Positions 11,286-22,651 of a DNA stretch of 64,000 nt are shown here, piece after piece (the stretch's first letter is position 1; each line of letters begins with the position of its first letter). The notes under the pieces were generated by a model. It was not told the origin of the DNA, made no database searches, and saw only the letters and a program-made list of their open reading frames with translations. The stretch spans positions 5,032,242 through 5,096,241 of the forward strand of contig NC_090255.1 in the NCBI RefSeq assembly GCF_037325665.1, in the 5' to 3' direction. This DNA is from Littorina saxatilis. Lineage: Eukaryota > Mollusca > Gastropoda > Littorinimorpha > Littorinidae. The translations under genes were made by a program, and so were the position numbers.

Positions 11286-11664
11286 CAATCCAAAAACAAA
11301 GAGACAGCCAACGTTCCAAAATTCAGAATAAAAAAACAAGAAAGGTAGGTTGTTGGAACGTTTGTTATTGACAAAACAATACATTCACAGATATTTTGAA
11401 CCAACGGTCTTTTAAGTGAACAGACAAACAAATATTCACACAAAACTTATCTTGATAGAATCAGTTTTCGCCCACTTGCTAGGAAGCCGAGCAAATGAAA
11501 GGCTTCCTGACGAGTGGGCAAAAACTGATTCTATCAAGATAAGTTTTGTGTGAATATTTGTTTGTCTGTTCACTTAAAAGACCATTGGTTCAAAATATCT
11601 GTGAATGTATTGTTTTATCAATAACAAATGTTCCAACAACCTACCTTTCTTGTTTTTTGATTTT
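11286..11664. mobile_element. Fold-back insertion: 150-bp inverted arms within a 13-bp target duplication
   Basis: The arms 11331-11477 and about 11513-11657 are inverse copies, almost without mismatch, and the centre continues the stem (AGGAAGCC / GGCTTCCT) to a loop of about 12 bases. The whole insertion is flanked by GGAGCACATCATA at 11273-11285 and 11665-11677. The arm sequence belongs to a dispersed family also seen at about 24025-24210 and 27495-27700, which share the stretch around CGGTCTTTTAAGTG. Confidence 0.85.
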
Positions 11665-11756
11665 GGAGCACATCATAACTTTTTGGTGTGCACTCGAACA
11701 AAACTACTGCATTTTGATGAGCTGACTTCTTCAGTATTGATATTATATGAGGCATG

Positions 11757-12204
11757 AGATATTTCCATCAATTTATGTATGTCCAGCATTTTCAAAACTC
11801 TTGATATCTCAATGTTGCACCAGTTTTTGACAATTTTGCACAATATTTGCAAACATTTGTAGTGGAAATGCTTTTATGTTTTTTTGCTTGTTTTTTTCTT
11901 TTCAATTTCATGATCTCATATTTTCATCAATTTATGTATGTCCAGCATTTTCAAAACTCTTGATATCTCAATGTTGCACCAGTTTTTGACAATTTTGCAC
12001 AATATTTGCAAATATTTGTAGTGGAAATGCTTTTATGTTTTTTTAATGTTTTTTTTCTCTTCAATTTCATATTTCCATCAATTTATGTATGTCCAGCATT
12101 TTCAAAACTCTTGATATCTCAATGTTGCGCCAGTTTTTGACAATTTTGCACAATATTTGCAAACATTTGCAGTGGAAATGCTTTTACGTTTTTTTCCTGT
12201 TTTT
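11757..12204. repeat. Three tandem units of 140-170 bp, AT-rich
   Basis: CATCAATTTATGTATGTCC recurs at about 11766, 11935 and 12076, each followed by the same 125 bp. Units differ by a short insertion near their ends. The third unit is split by the insertion that starts at about 12205; its remainder resumes at 13060. Confidence 0.85.
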
Positions 12205-13059
12205 ATATTTAGTCAAGTTTTGACTAAATATTTTAACATCGAGGGGGAATCGAAACGAGGGTCGTGGTGTATGTGCGTGTGTGTGTGTGTGTGTGTGTGT
12301 AGAGCGATTCAGACTAAACTACTGGACCGATCTTTATGAAATTTGACATGAGAGTTCCTGGGTATGAAATCCCCGAACCTTTTTTTCATTTTTTTGATAA
12401 ATGTCTTTGATGACGTCATATCCGGCTTTTCGTGAAAGTTGAGGCGGCACTGTCACGCCCTCATTTTTCAACCAAATTGGTTGAAATTTTGGTCAAGTAG
12501 TCTTCGACGAAGCGCGGACTTCGGTATTGCATTTCAGCTTGGTGGCTTAAAAATTAATTAATGACTTTGGTCATTAAAAATCTGAAAATTGTAAAAAAAA
12601 ATAAAAATTTATAAAACGATCCAAATTTACGTTTATCTTATTCTCCATCATTTGCTGATTCCAAAAACATATAAATATGTTATATTCGGATTAAAAACAA
12701 GCTCTGAAAATTAAATATATAAAAATTATTATCAAAATTAAATTGTCCAAATCAATTTAAAAACACTTTCATCTTATTCCTTGTCGGTTCCTGATTCCAA
12801 AAACATATAGATATGATATGTTTGGATTAAAAACACGCTCAGAAAGTTAAAACAAAGAGAGGTACAGAAAAGCGTGCTATCCTTCTTAGCGCAACTACTA
12901 CCCCGCTCTTCTTGTCAATTTCACTGCCTTTGCCATGAGCGGTGGACTGACGATGCTACGAGTATACGGTCTTGCTGAAAAATGGCATTGCGTTCAGTTT
13001 CATTCTGTGAGTTCGACAGCTACTTGACTAAATATTGTATTTTCGCCTTACGCGACTTG
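12205..13059. mobile_element. Dispersed 855-bp repeat carrying a GT microsatellite, class unresolved
   Basis: It starts with a near-palindrome (AGTCAAGTTTTGACT) and ends near CTACTTGACTAAATATTG and CGCCTTACGCGACTTG. An internal GT run lies at about 12275-12300, then GATTCAGACTAAACTACTGG and GATGACGTCATATCCGG. Interruption of the tandem array at 11757 proves it is an insertion. The short palindromic start plus an internal microsatellite recalls non-autonomous Helitron-like elements of molluscs, but I cannot show the diagnostic ends. An inverted partial copy is at 8690-9035. Confidence 0.6.
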
Positions 13060-14173
13060 TTTTTTTCTCTTTTCAATTTCATGATTCTCATGTCTGTTTC
13101 TTCAGGTACGAAACTGTGGTCTTACTGTGTTATTGTTTGGTTAACAATATTTCAGGCCATGAATTCCAACTGAAGCCAAACTTCTTTGGCTCAGGTTTTG
13201 TTTATCAAGCTCTTTTTTTGTCAAAAATGGTTTTGTTCTTTGGAAGGATTTAATACGCATTTCTTGCTTTCATCGGATTAAGAGAATAATGTGTGCATAG
13301 TTTTTGCCTGTTTCAGCTTAGAAAGAGAAAAGTTTGACTTTTGGTCCATATACATGTGTAATGTATGCTCAAGTAGTGTTAAAGCACAAGAATTTGTTTT
13401 TCAAAGAAAGTCAATTATGACAAACGACAGTGCCTTAAATGTGAGGTTCAGTAGTGCAGGAACCTGCAGTGTTCACAGGCCTCGATCTTCGGTCATTTAC
13501 ACATTCTTTTTTGATCTGACACATTGTTCTGAACCCAGGCCGGTCAACGGTCCTTACTTACTTGCTTATGCTGGTTGGAATGTAGGGCAGCATCGAAGGA
13601 CCTCCACTCCTGTCTGTTCTGGGCAAGTAACTTAATATACCCCACGTAAAGTTCAAGGTCTTCATTTCTCCTTCGACTGGTTGACTGTCCGATAGGTTTA
13701 AAACGTGGGATGTCTTCTGACAGAAAAGTTTTTGGCAGCCGGGCTGGGACATTTTGACCAAATTATATTTTATTATATCTCAGAATTGTCTCTAAATCAA
13801 AGGTAACCATGTACTCTACGGCTCTGATGAGAGGATGCATTTAAACTGAGGATGACTTATTTCATTTGTTGGAGCTTGAACTTTAGCAAAGTCAGGGACG
13901 TTATATTTTTACTGCAATATGTGCCTCTGATTTTGTAGAACTTGCTCTTGTTGGCATAAAAAGTCATCTTAGTTACCATTCAAGTCACGGAATAAAGTGT
14001 ACGTTGGTGCAGCCAGGGAGACAACTATGTCGATCTTACATATATATATATATATATGCCACATATGCAAAGGGGGACAACTATGGCAGCTTATTTTCTT
14101 GATCAGATGACTGAAATAATTAATAAAATGCTTAATTTTGGGGCTCAATCTGTCACTTAATTTCACCGAATTA
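13060..14173. other. Intergenic stretch, nothing recognised
   Basis: It begins with the end of the interrupted tandem unit and continues as AT-rich DNA with a (TA)n run at about 14039-14057. I see no coding similarity, no tRNA-like head and no terminal repeats. Confidence 0.5.
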
Positions 14174-14639
14174 CCGTATTTTCCGGGTCATAAGGCGCGA
14201 CTTTTTTTCCTCGAGTTTGACCCCTGCGCCTTGTATAACGAAGCGCCTAATGCGTGTATGAAATAGGAAAAAAAAAATTTGGGAAAAATCATGGGGAACA
14301 AAACGTGACAAGAACTCACCTCCATCTCAAATACCGGTAGTCGTTTTTTAAAATTCCGTGAGCATCAAAGAGACCGCCTGAGTACCAGTCAAACAACTTG
14401 TGATAATGCATGTTTCAGCTACTAGGTACTACCCTGGCCAAGTTTCCTCTCAAGACATCAAAGAGACCGCCCCATAGGTTAAACTCGGTCACTGACCCGG
14501 GTGCAGGAAGTGTTTCCTCTCTCAGATATGACAGGGGAACCACCTCTCATAGCTAAAACTGGGTCATTGACCCCTGGTAAGAAGGCCAGTGTCTATAAAC
14601 AAGGCAACCCAGCTATCACAATGGACCTGCCTTTGATCT

Positions 14640-15005
14640 CCCCGCACACACAGAGCAAGCAATCAATCAATCAATATGAGGCTTATATCGCGTATTCCGT
14701 GGGTACAGTTCTAAGCGCAGGGATTTATTTTATTTTTATTTTATGCAATTTATATCGCGCACATATTCAAGGCGCAGGGATTTATTTATGCCGTGTGAGA
14801 TGGAATTTTTTTACACAATACATCACGCATTCACATCGGCCAGCAGATCGCAGCCATTTCGGTGCATATCCTACTTTTCACGGCCTATTATTCCAAGTCA
14901 CACGGGTATTTTGGTGGACATTTTTATCTATGCCTATACAATTTTGCCAGGAAAGACCCTTTTGTCAATCGTGGGATCTTTAACGTGCACACCCCAATGT
15001 AGTGT
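14640..15005 (-). mobile_element. Family F short interspersed repeat, copy 1
   Basis: It shares GCCGTGTGAGATGGAATTTT, CACGGCCTATTATTCCA and GGGATCTTTAACGTGCA with the copy at 46759-47058, over about 300 bp at high identity. The (CAAT)n tract at its left is probably the tail, so the element reads on the minus strand. The left part is partly duplicated (TATATCGCG twice). Confidence 0.7.
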
Positions 15006-15061
15006 ACACATATTTCCACTCTGTATTCTTCTTTTGATGTGCGGCTTATTTTCATTCTCAA

Positions 15062-15566
15062 ATAATATCTGGCTCAGCCCCATCCTACCTGTCTGACCTG
15101 TTCACACTCTATACACCCTCACGATCCCTCCGCTCCTCTGTAGACACTAGAATATTCCGTCTATCTTCTTTTAGTCGCAAACAGCACGGCCAGAGAGCCT
15201 TCTCCCACTCTGCTGCCGTTGCGTGGAACTCTCTCCCTTACTCTATCCGACACTGCCAAACATTCTGTTCCTTCAAATCAAACCTTAAAACACACTTCTT
15301 CACCCAGTATTTTGATTAATTTTATTTCAACATGGTGCATTTTTGAATCAGGTGTTTGAATGTTCGAATGTTTTTGCCTGTGTTAGTATGCTTGCAGATT
15401 GTATTGATGTAGTGTTTGAGTTTCGTTGTTCACTTGTGTGCTGAATGCTGCTGCACATGCTTTTGCTTTGCTTTGTATGTATTATGTATGTTTGTCATTG
15501 TAAAGCGCTTTGAGAATGTAAAGCGCTCTATAAATCTCCCATATTATTATTATTATTATTATTATT
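15062..15566 (+). mobile_element. 3' end of a non-LTR retrotransposon (L2/CR1/Rex-like) with ATT tail
   Basis: Translation gives a typical LINE reverse-transcriptase C-terminus: SYLSDLFTLYTPSRSLRSS, then QRAFSHSAAVAWNSLPYS, then SFKSNLKTHFF. The 3' UTR ends with AAAGCGCTTTGAGA and a (ATT)n tail at 15543-15566. It is heavily 5'-truncated, as is usual. The clade is inferred from the tail and the C-terminal motif. Confidence 0.75.
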
Positions 15567-15690
15567 CTTCGACCGTTTGTTACCGGTATACTTTTTCAAT
15601 TTTGGTGCGCCCTATCGGCCCCCTGCGCCCAATGGGTGACATGATTACAATTTTTTTTTTAAAGAAGGGCCTTATGCGCTGTAGCGCCTT

Positions 15691-16055
15691 TCTTTCTTTA
15701 TTTGGTGTTTAACGTCGTTTTCAACCACGAAGGGTTATATCGCGACGGGGAAAGGGGGAAGATGGGATAGAGCCACTTTTCAATTGTTTCTTGTTCACAA
15801 AAGCACTAATCAAAAAATTGCTCCAGGGGCTTGCAACGTAGTACAATATATGACCTTACTGGGAGAATGCAAGTTTCCAGTACAAAGGACTTAACATTTC
15901 TTACATACTGCTTGACTAAAATCTTTACAAACATTGACTATATTCTATACAAGAAACACTTCACAAGGGTAAAAGGAGAAAAAGAATCCGTCAGTCGCCT
16001 CTTACGACATGATGGGGAGCATCGGGTAAATTCTTCCCCCTAACCCGCGGGGGGT
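15691..16055 (-). mobile_element. SINE family B, copy A
   Basis: A 365-bp unit with a TTTC-repeat at the left (an AAAG tail on the minus strand) and CCCCGCGGGTTAGGGGG at the other end. It is flanked by the 13-bp duplication GCTGTAGCGCCTT (15678-15690, 16056-16068). Further copies at 17223 and 20677 are over 95% alike. The head is not an obvious tRNA. Confidence 0.88.
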
Positions 16056-16298
16056 GCTGTAGCGCCTTGTAACCCGGAAAATACGGTATACATATAGTAA
16101 TACATAATACTCAAACCTTGCTCAAAACTAGGAAGTAAGTTTATAATACCTTTTGATAAGTGCAATCATGTCTTTAATTCAAATGTACCTAGATATTCTA
16201 ATTTTAGGTGTACAACATAGCCTATGCAAAGCAGTTTTAATTCATTTTAAGTTTAATTACGGAAAAGGGAGACAAGAGAGAGCATACAAAGGAAGATA

Positions 16299-16747
16299 CA
16301 GGCATGAAATCTGAAGAAAAAAAAAATACTGAAAACAAAATTCGAAGGCGCATAGCGCCAAGTTTCGCAGGCGCGTAGCGCCAAGTTTTGCAGGTGCGAA
16401 GCGCCAAGACTTCTAGGGGGGTCCGGGGGCATGCCCCCCCGGAAAGTTTTTTTCAAAGGTGCAATTTGGTGCAATCTGGGGCTATCTGAGCCTTAAAATT
16501 GGATTCAAACATGGCCCCAAAACTATTTTACTATAACTATGGACATTTTTTTTTCAAAGGTGCAATTTGGTGCAATCTGGGGCTATCTGAGCCTTAAAAT
16601 TAGATTCAAACATGGCCCCAAAACTATTTTACTATAACTATGACCAACAAAAAAAAAAAAAAAAAAAAAGGAAAAATTCGGAAAAGAAATAAAAATACGG
16701 TTTATTTTTTTCAAAAATACGGAAAATACGGAGAATTTTCATGCCTG
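16299..16747. mobile_element. CAGGCATG MITE with 6-bp target duplication, copy 2 (diverged)
   Basis: The ends CAGGCATGAAA and TTTTCATGCCTG are flanked by AAGATA (16293-16298, 16748-16753). Inside are GGCGCATAGCGCCAAG-type repeats and a tandem duplication of about 103 bp (from about 16446 and 16549, sharing GGTGCAATTTGGTGCAATC). A poly-A run lies at 16650-16669. Confidence 0.75.
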
Positions 16748-17222
16748 AAGATAGTGTGTGTGTGTGTGCGGGCGAAACCTGCGTGCTTGTGCGTGTGTTA
16801 ATGTGAGTGTCTGTATCCATGAGTGATTGCAAAGAATGTTGTGGATCTTTTTAGTGACATTTTAAACTGTTAGAGATGTAATTTATGTTTTAAACCGCCT
16901 GACACTGCGAGGCAATTTTCCTTGTTTTTATAAGGACATTAAAATCTTTGAGTCTTGAGTCTAATATTCTTACTTTTTCTTCTAAAAGTGTATACCCTTC
17001 GTTCAAAAATGACTGGGTTGTTTGTAACTTTACTCATTCAGTGAAGGATGTTATTAGTTAACCAGGTTGTGAAAATGAAAATGTTGTCTGATCTTTGATC
17101 TCTAGCTCTGTGTACTCACTTACCATACTGATAATAATGTTATACAACTGCATGTTTTAATTTTGTTCATGTACATGTATTAATAAAACTCACTTTTTGA
17201 CAACAGGCCATTGGTGTCTGAT

Positions 17223-17594
17223 CTTTCTTTCTTTATTTGGTGTTTAACGTCGTTTTCAACCACGAAGGTTATATCGCGACGGGGAAAGGGGGGGAGATGG
17301 GATAGAGCCACTTGTTAATTGTTTCTTGTTCACAAAAGCACTAATCAAAAAATTGCTCCAGGGGCTTGCAACGTAGTACAATATATGACCTTACTGGGAG
17401 AATGCAAGTTTCCAGTACAAAGGACTTAACATTTCTTACATACTGCTTGACTAAAATCTTTACAAACATTGACTATATTCTATACAATGTACAAGAAACA
17501 CTTAACAAGGGTAAAAGGAGAAACAGAATCCGTTAGTCGCCTCTTACAACATGCTGGGGAGCAAAATTCTTCCCCCTAACCCGCGGGGGCATTT
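17223..17594 (-). mobile_element. SINE family B, copy B
   Basis: Same family as 15691-16055, same orientation, flanked by TTGGTGTCTGAT at 17211-17222 and 17595-17606. Confidence 0.88.
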
Positions 17595-17626
17595 TTGGTG
17601 TCTGATGCTAGTGTGTGTGCATGCAG

Positions 17627-18513
17627 TTTGTTTGTTTGTTTGTTTGCTTAACGCCCAGCCGACCACGAAGGGCCATATCAGGGCGGTGCTGCTTTGACAT
17701 TTAACGTGCGCCACACACAAGACAGAAGTCGCAGCACAGGCTTTTTTTTTTCTTTTTCTTTTCATTCTCTTTTTTTTTGCTTGTCCCGACGCTTGTTCCT
17801 TCTCCCAGTATGCTACCACGCCGCCCCGTCCCAGCACTCACTGCAACATCCACCCCTGAACTTCGTTCTGCCGCCAGACTTTGTCGAATCAGTGAGCCCC
17901 CAGTGTTGGTCAGACACCTGGGCACCCTCACTAATTCTGCAGACACTCCAGGGAAGGATGTCAGGCCGCTGCGGTAGGCTACCCTCGGAAGATGACACTG
18001 CACTGCTGCTGAGTCACTTCGACGGTGTTCAGTATTGGTCCTGTTCCTGGCAAGGGACACAGGCACCGCTACCTACTAAGCCCTCTACTTACGACACTGA
18101 CTGTTCAGTCGCGGAGCCAGACTGAGTGAGCGTCTCCTCAGAGAGCAGACCGCCACTGCGTCCTTCCGTCGACCCCCCGGAGCATCCCAGACCGGCAGCA
18201 GAGTATTCAGGGATGGCTGGAACAGGAACACTGGAACCAAGGTCACCATGAGAGCCCTGAGCAGGAAGGGTCACAAGAATCGAGACAGGTTTCTTTTATT
18301 TTTGCGCTTTCAATCGCATTCGTGAAGTGAATGACACTCGGCTGTGTGATCCCAGCCTTCCCATTGGAACTTTAGCACTTCCACTCTGGGTAGGAGCCGA
18401 CCGAAGCTCGAAAAACCCACCCACCCCTTATGGGATTCGAACCACGATCTCCCGGCCCGTAGTCCGACGCGCTAACCACTGCGCCACGGGGGCCGGTCGC
18501 AGCACAGGCTTCA
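17627..18513 (-). mobile_element. SINE family C, 5'-truncated copy, split by a later SINE
   Basis: Its two parts, 17627-17743 and 18496-18513, match the 3' end of the family C SINE at 7751. The outer target duplication is TGTGCATGCAG (17616-17626, 18514-18524). Between the parts sits the family D element. Confidence 0.8.
17744..18495 (-). mobile_element. Long tRNA-derived SINE (family D), 752 bp, inserted in a SINE
   Basis: The minus strand begins with a tRNA head: TGGCGCAGTGGTTAGCG (A box) and GGTTCGAATCCC, an exact B-box consensus. A long body of about 650 bp follows and a poly-A tail (poly-T at 17744 onward). The duplication GTCGCAGCACAGGCTT flanks it (17728-17743, 18496-18511). At 752 bp it is roughly twice the length of the other SINEs here. 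No open frame in the body is recognisable. Confidence 0.8.
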
Positions 18514-18838
18514 TGTGCATGCAGTGGAGACCCAGAGATAGAGAAGCACGCAGAAGAGAAATAGAAGTCAATAAGCTTGTTTGCAAAGTGATACAAAGGT
18601 ACAGCAGAATATGCACAGAAATAAAATCATGAAACAATTTGTTTTGTTTTACTGACTTTAAAAAAATTGCAATAAAAGTTGTCACTACTTTAATTTGTTT
18701 AAACACGAGGACGGAACACTTGCATCACAGACAAAATATCAAATAATAGTTACACATAATCATGTGCCTGTGAAAAAAACATACATAACAAACCCAATCA
18801 AAATAAAGTACATTGTAGAGCAAATCACCTTCATATTC

Positions 18839-19219
18839 TTCTTCTTCTTGTTGTTCTGTGTTCGTGGGCTGAAACTCCCATGTACACTCGTGTTTTTTGC
18901 ACGAGTGGAATTTTACGTGTATGACCGTTTTTTACCCCGCCATTTAGGCAGCCATACACCGTTTTCGGAGGAAGCATGCTGGGTATTTTCGTGTTTCTAT
19001 AACCCACCGAACTCTGACATGGATTACAGGATCTTTTTCGTGCGCACTTGGTCTTGTGCTTGCGTGTACACACGGGGGTGTTCGGACACCGAGGAGAGTC
19101 TGCACACAAAGTTGACTCTGAGAAATAAATCTCTCGCCGAACGTGGGGACGAACTCACGCTGACAGCGGCCAACTGGATACAAATCCAGCGCGCTACCGA
19201 CTGAGCTACATCCCCGCCC
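18839..19219 (-). mobile_element. tRNA-derived SINE (family A), copy 2
   Basis: Same family and orientation as 10843-11216, flanked by ACCTTCATATTC (18827-18838, 19220-19231). Confidence 0.9.
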
Positions 19220-19231
19220 ACCTTCATATTC

Positions 19232-19681
19232 CAATCCCCAATAATAATGTAACACCCCCCCCCTCCCCCGAATCCTACCATAAGTATAAAATCCACAGAA
19301 GGTTTAAAAAAATCAGAAAAAAAAAATTTCCACAGAAAAATTAAATGGAATAAAATCCCCTGCGAAGTCTCTCACTAGTTGTATGCTGCACAATGCAATG
19401 TTTTTAGTAACTGTTTGAACAACATTAAAATAAAAGATAATACAAATTGTGTATCCACTGAAAAATACAGATCATTACCATCATTTTTACATCCTCGCAA
19501 TCAGTTAATTTGAAGTTTGTACTGTGACCATAAATGTATCCAAAAAAGTAAGAATGCACATTAAATATCAAAATAAAAAGTTACAACTACAACTTATAGA
19601 AGAAAGTTGTAAACTCTGTTCATGGAATGATAATAAAATGTCAATAAATGCAAAGACACTAATGAAGTCAAAGAATAAATA
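19232..19681. other. Intergenic AT-rich stretch
   Basis: Poly-C patches near 19253, then AT-rich sequence. Nothing coding or repeat-like is recognised. Confidence 0.5.
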
Positions 19682-19970
19682 CAGGCATGGGAATTGTCCG
19701 CCGAAAGGCAAATTTCCGCCGCCGAATTTTTGTTTTGTTCCGCCGAAAAAGCAAAAGTGTCCGCCAAAAAAATAAAACGGGGGAGGCAAAAATGGCTCTA
19801 AAAACTGAATTTAATGGCACACTTGGAGCTCAGATGACAACTAATTGCACCATTTGGGTTATTTGGAGAAAAAAGATTCCGGGGGGCATGCCCCTAAACT
19901 CAGGGGCCGTTGACTTTGCCATTACTTACAAATTTTCAGCCTTTTTTACTTTTTTCAATTCCCATGCCTG
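19682..19970. mobile_element. CAGGCATG MITE with 6-bp target duplication, copy 3
   Basis: The ends CAGGCATGGGAATTG and CAATTCCCATGCCTG are flanked by TAAATA (19676-19681, 19971-19976). The interior closely follows the copy at 9525 but lacks its G run. Confidence 0.88.
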
Positions 19971-20103
19971 TAAATAATATCTACAGAAATATCAAACAAC
20001 TGCAAAAATGACAAGTCAGGAATGGACAATACATGTACATGTATTAGGTAATAACTCAATCAAGTTTTCATGTTTGTGGAAGAGTTGCTTTTCCTTCCAA
20101 ACA

Positions 20104-20514
20104 CTGAGGCAAGCTCCACAATGCATTGTAGGCCAATCACTAGCGCGCGACGTGTCTCTGCATATGGTAGGAGATCTGTTCCAGTGAAATCATACGGATC
20201 ACTGATTTCCCAACCAGAATTAGCTCCGATCTGTGCTTTCTGCTTTGTGTACTCAATATAATAAGTTTTGTTAGGTGTGGCTGTGACATCAACATTTATC
20301 AGTCACAATGTCGAGAAAGGAGGAATCATATTAGATCGAGGCATGGTTTCAGTTTTGTCATGTGACCAGTGAAAACGCAATAAAATGCTCTTTCGCTGGA
20401 AAGTATGCACATCGGAGCTGACTATCAGCATTGCCGATGCGATCGCATCCCTCATTGTGGAGACACGCCGTTTGCTAGCGATTGGCCTACAATGTCAAGT
20501 GTAGCTTGCCTCAG
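20104..20514. mobile_element. MITE with about 55-bp imperfect terminal inverted repeats
   Basis: The left end CTGAGGCAAGCTCCAC and the inverted right end CTGAGGCAAGCTACAC continue into a shared ATTGTAGGCCAATC(A/G)CTAGC and GTGTCTC. The target duplication is not clear. Superfamily unknown. Confidence 0.7.
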
Positions 20515-20676
20515 CAAGGAAATGCAGCTATTTTATTTTCCATAAAAACCTGACAGACTTATTTCCAGAATTCATCTATTTCTCATGGAATGATGAAAAT
20601 ATTTTGCTGCATCACAAGGTACATTACCACAAAATGAAATCACACTCCGCATCATCATTGCTTAAATTATTTACAT

Positions 20677-21043
20677 CTTTCTTTCTTTATTTGGTGTTTA
20701 ACGTCGTTTTTAACCACGAAGGTTATATCGCGACGGGGAAAGGGGGGAGATGGGATAGAGCCACTTGTTAATTGTTTCTTGTTCACAAAAGCACTAATCA
20801 AAAAATTGCTCCAGGGGCTTGCAACGTAGTACAATGTATTACCTTACTGGGAGAATGCAAGTTTCCAGTACAAAGGACTTAACATTTCTTACATACTGCT
20901 TGACTAAAATCTTTACAAAAATTGACTATATTCTATACAAGAAACACTTAACAAGGGTAAAAAGAGAAACAGAATCCGTTAGTCGCCTCTTACGACATGC
21001 TGGGGAGCATCGGGTAAATTCTTCCCCCTAACCCGCGGGGGGT
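20677..21043 (-). mobile_element. SINE family B, copy C
   Basis: Same family as 15691-16055, flanked by AATTATTTACAT (20665-20676, 21044-21055). Confidence 0.9.
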
Positions 21044-21055
21044 AATTATTTACAT

Positions 21056-21744
21056 GATCACAACGAATTAGAGGAGAGAAAAAAGAGTATTACCCATCTC
21101 ATTCACATGATTTAGAAGCAAAAGTATATAGCAATCAAATCTTTAAACTTAGTACCAGCAGCAACAGGGGACTTCAACTTCAGTCATGATTTGAATTTTT
21201 AACCGAATGTTAAACAAAAACCAGACATATAAATGAAGTACAAAACACATTAGCGCCTTATACAGTTTCCACTTCACAAACATGATCTCAAAGAACATGA
21301 AAATTACACAGATGATATGTAACAAATTCACGAATTTTACCATGTTTGATAGATGCTCTTGAAGACTGCAGATCTGAATTCACAAATGACAATACAATAT
21401 TCTGTGACTTCAATGGCCAATGCAACAAGCACCATTCACATCAACATGAACCACATTTTAAACCCTCCTCTTCTAACAATTACGAGTGGCAATTTTCTTT
21501 TTGTTTACATTTCATAATCGGTATACACTGCTACCACAATAACATTGCAATCATTTAAATACCCATGATTCATCTTTTTCTGCAGCAACGTGTTAACTTC
21601 CTCAATCTCAAACTGTTGTGGGTTTTTTCCCTTCAAAATGTTTTTGAATTTTACAATGGAAGAGTTGGACTGGTATGGAATCATGTGGCGAGAAGAAAGG
21701 CATCGCAGCAAACCATTCAAGTCCTAACTGAAGTACGGTGAAAG
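21056..21744 (-). other. Probable FBXO16 3' UTR and flank
   Basis: This lies directly downstream of the FBXO16 stop on the minus strand. No canonical polyadenylation hexamer stands out and no repeat is recognised, so the transcript end is undecided. Confidence 0.4.
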
Positions 21745-22024
21745 TTACTCATTGTCAGATTCGTTGCCATCAGGCACTTTCCAAGGTTTTGCTGGGAATA
21801 AGTTCGTGCCTGAAACACAAAGTAACACAGAATGTAATCCAGAGCACATTCCCCTATTCCCATCCCATCTCTTCCAGTACAAACTAGTTGTACATTTCTC
21901 TAGCATGGCTATTCACTTCTAAGCATAAAATAATTCAGATGTAAAGTCTTGTTCTTATAAGTGTCTAAGTATTGTGTTTTCTCTGTTTCTGAATTGAATC
22001 AACATCAACTGCACCATGCAAGTA

Positions 22025-22066
<42 letters not shown>

Positions 22067-22603
22067 ATGCATGCACGCATGCACACACACTCATACATAC
22101 ACACACACATAAACATACACAAAAACAACACACACACATACACACATATAGAAGCATGCATGCATACGCAAACACACACATACTGTAAATAAAAGCTTGG
22201 CACACACACACAATCCCCCCCTCCCCCCCACACACACACACACAGCCAACTTCCGATACACACTGTACACACAGTCAGTCAGTCCCCTCCCCCACCCCCC
22301 ACCGCCAAACAACCCCTCACCCACACAAAGACTACCTACTTGGCGGATCTCTGGCTGTGCGAGCAGTAATGGGACGTGACGATGTGGCTTTGGGTGTTTT
22401 GGGAGTTTTGGGCGGAGGGCTTACGGGTGCAGGTCGAGGGACAGTGCTAAATCCATCAGGTCGTGATGACCTTGTGCCGGTCAAGGTCGGCTCTCTCTGC
22501 TGAGCCCACTGAGGTCGCTCGCTGCTTGATGAAGTGGCGATGCCCGCACTCAGTCTCTGTGAGATTGAGACAAATACATGAACATTCTGTGAGGGACAGA
22601 GGC

Positions 22604-22651
<48 letters not shown>

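Larger units (their letters stand above)
14174..16086. mobile_element. DNA transposon shell with CCGTATTTTCCGGGT ends, filled by other repeats
   Basis: The left end CCGTATTTTCCGGGT and the inverted right end ACCCGGAAAATACGG are both bordered by TA, which could be the target duplication. AGGCGC/GCGCCT motifs follow each end. Inside are a family F repeat (about 14640-15005), a LINE 3' end (about 15062-15566) and a complete family B SINE (15691-16055). No transposase is recognisable. The superfamily is uncertain. Confidence 0.65.
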
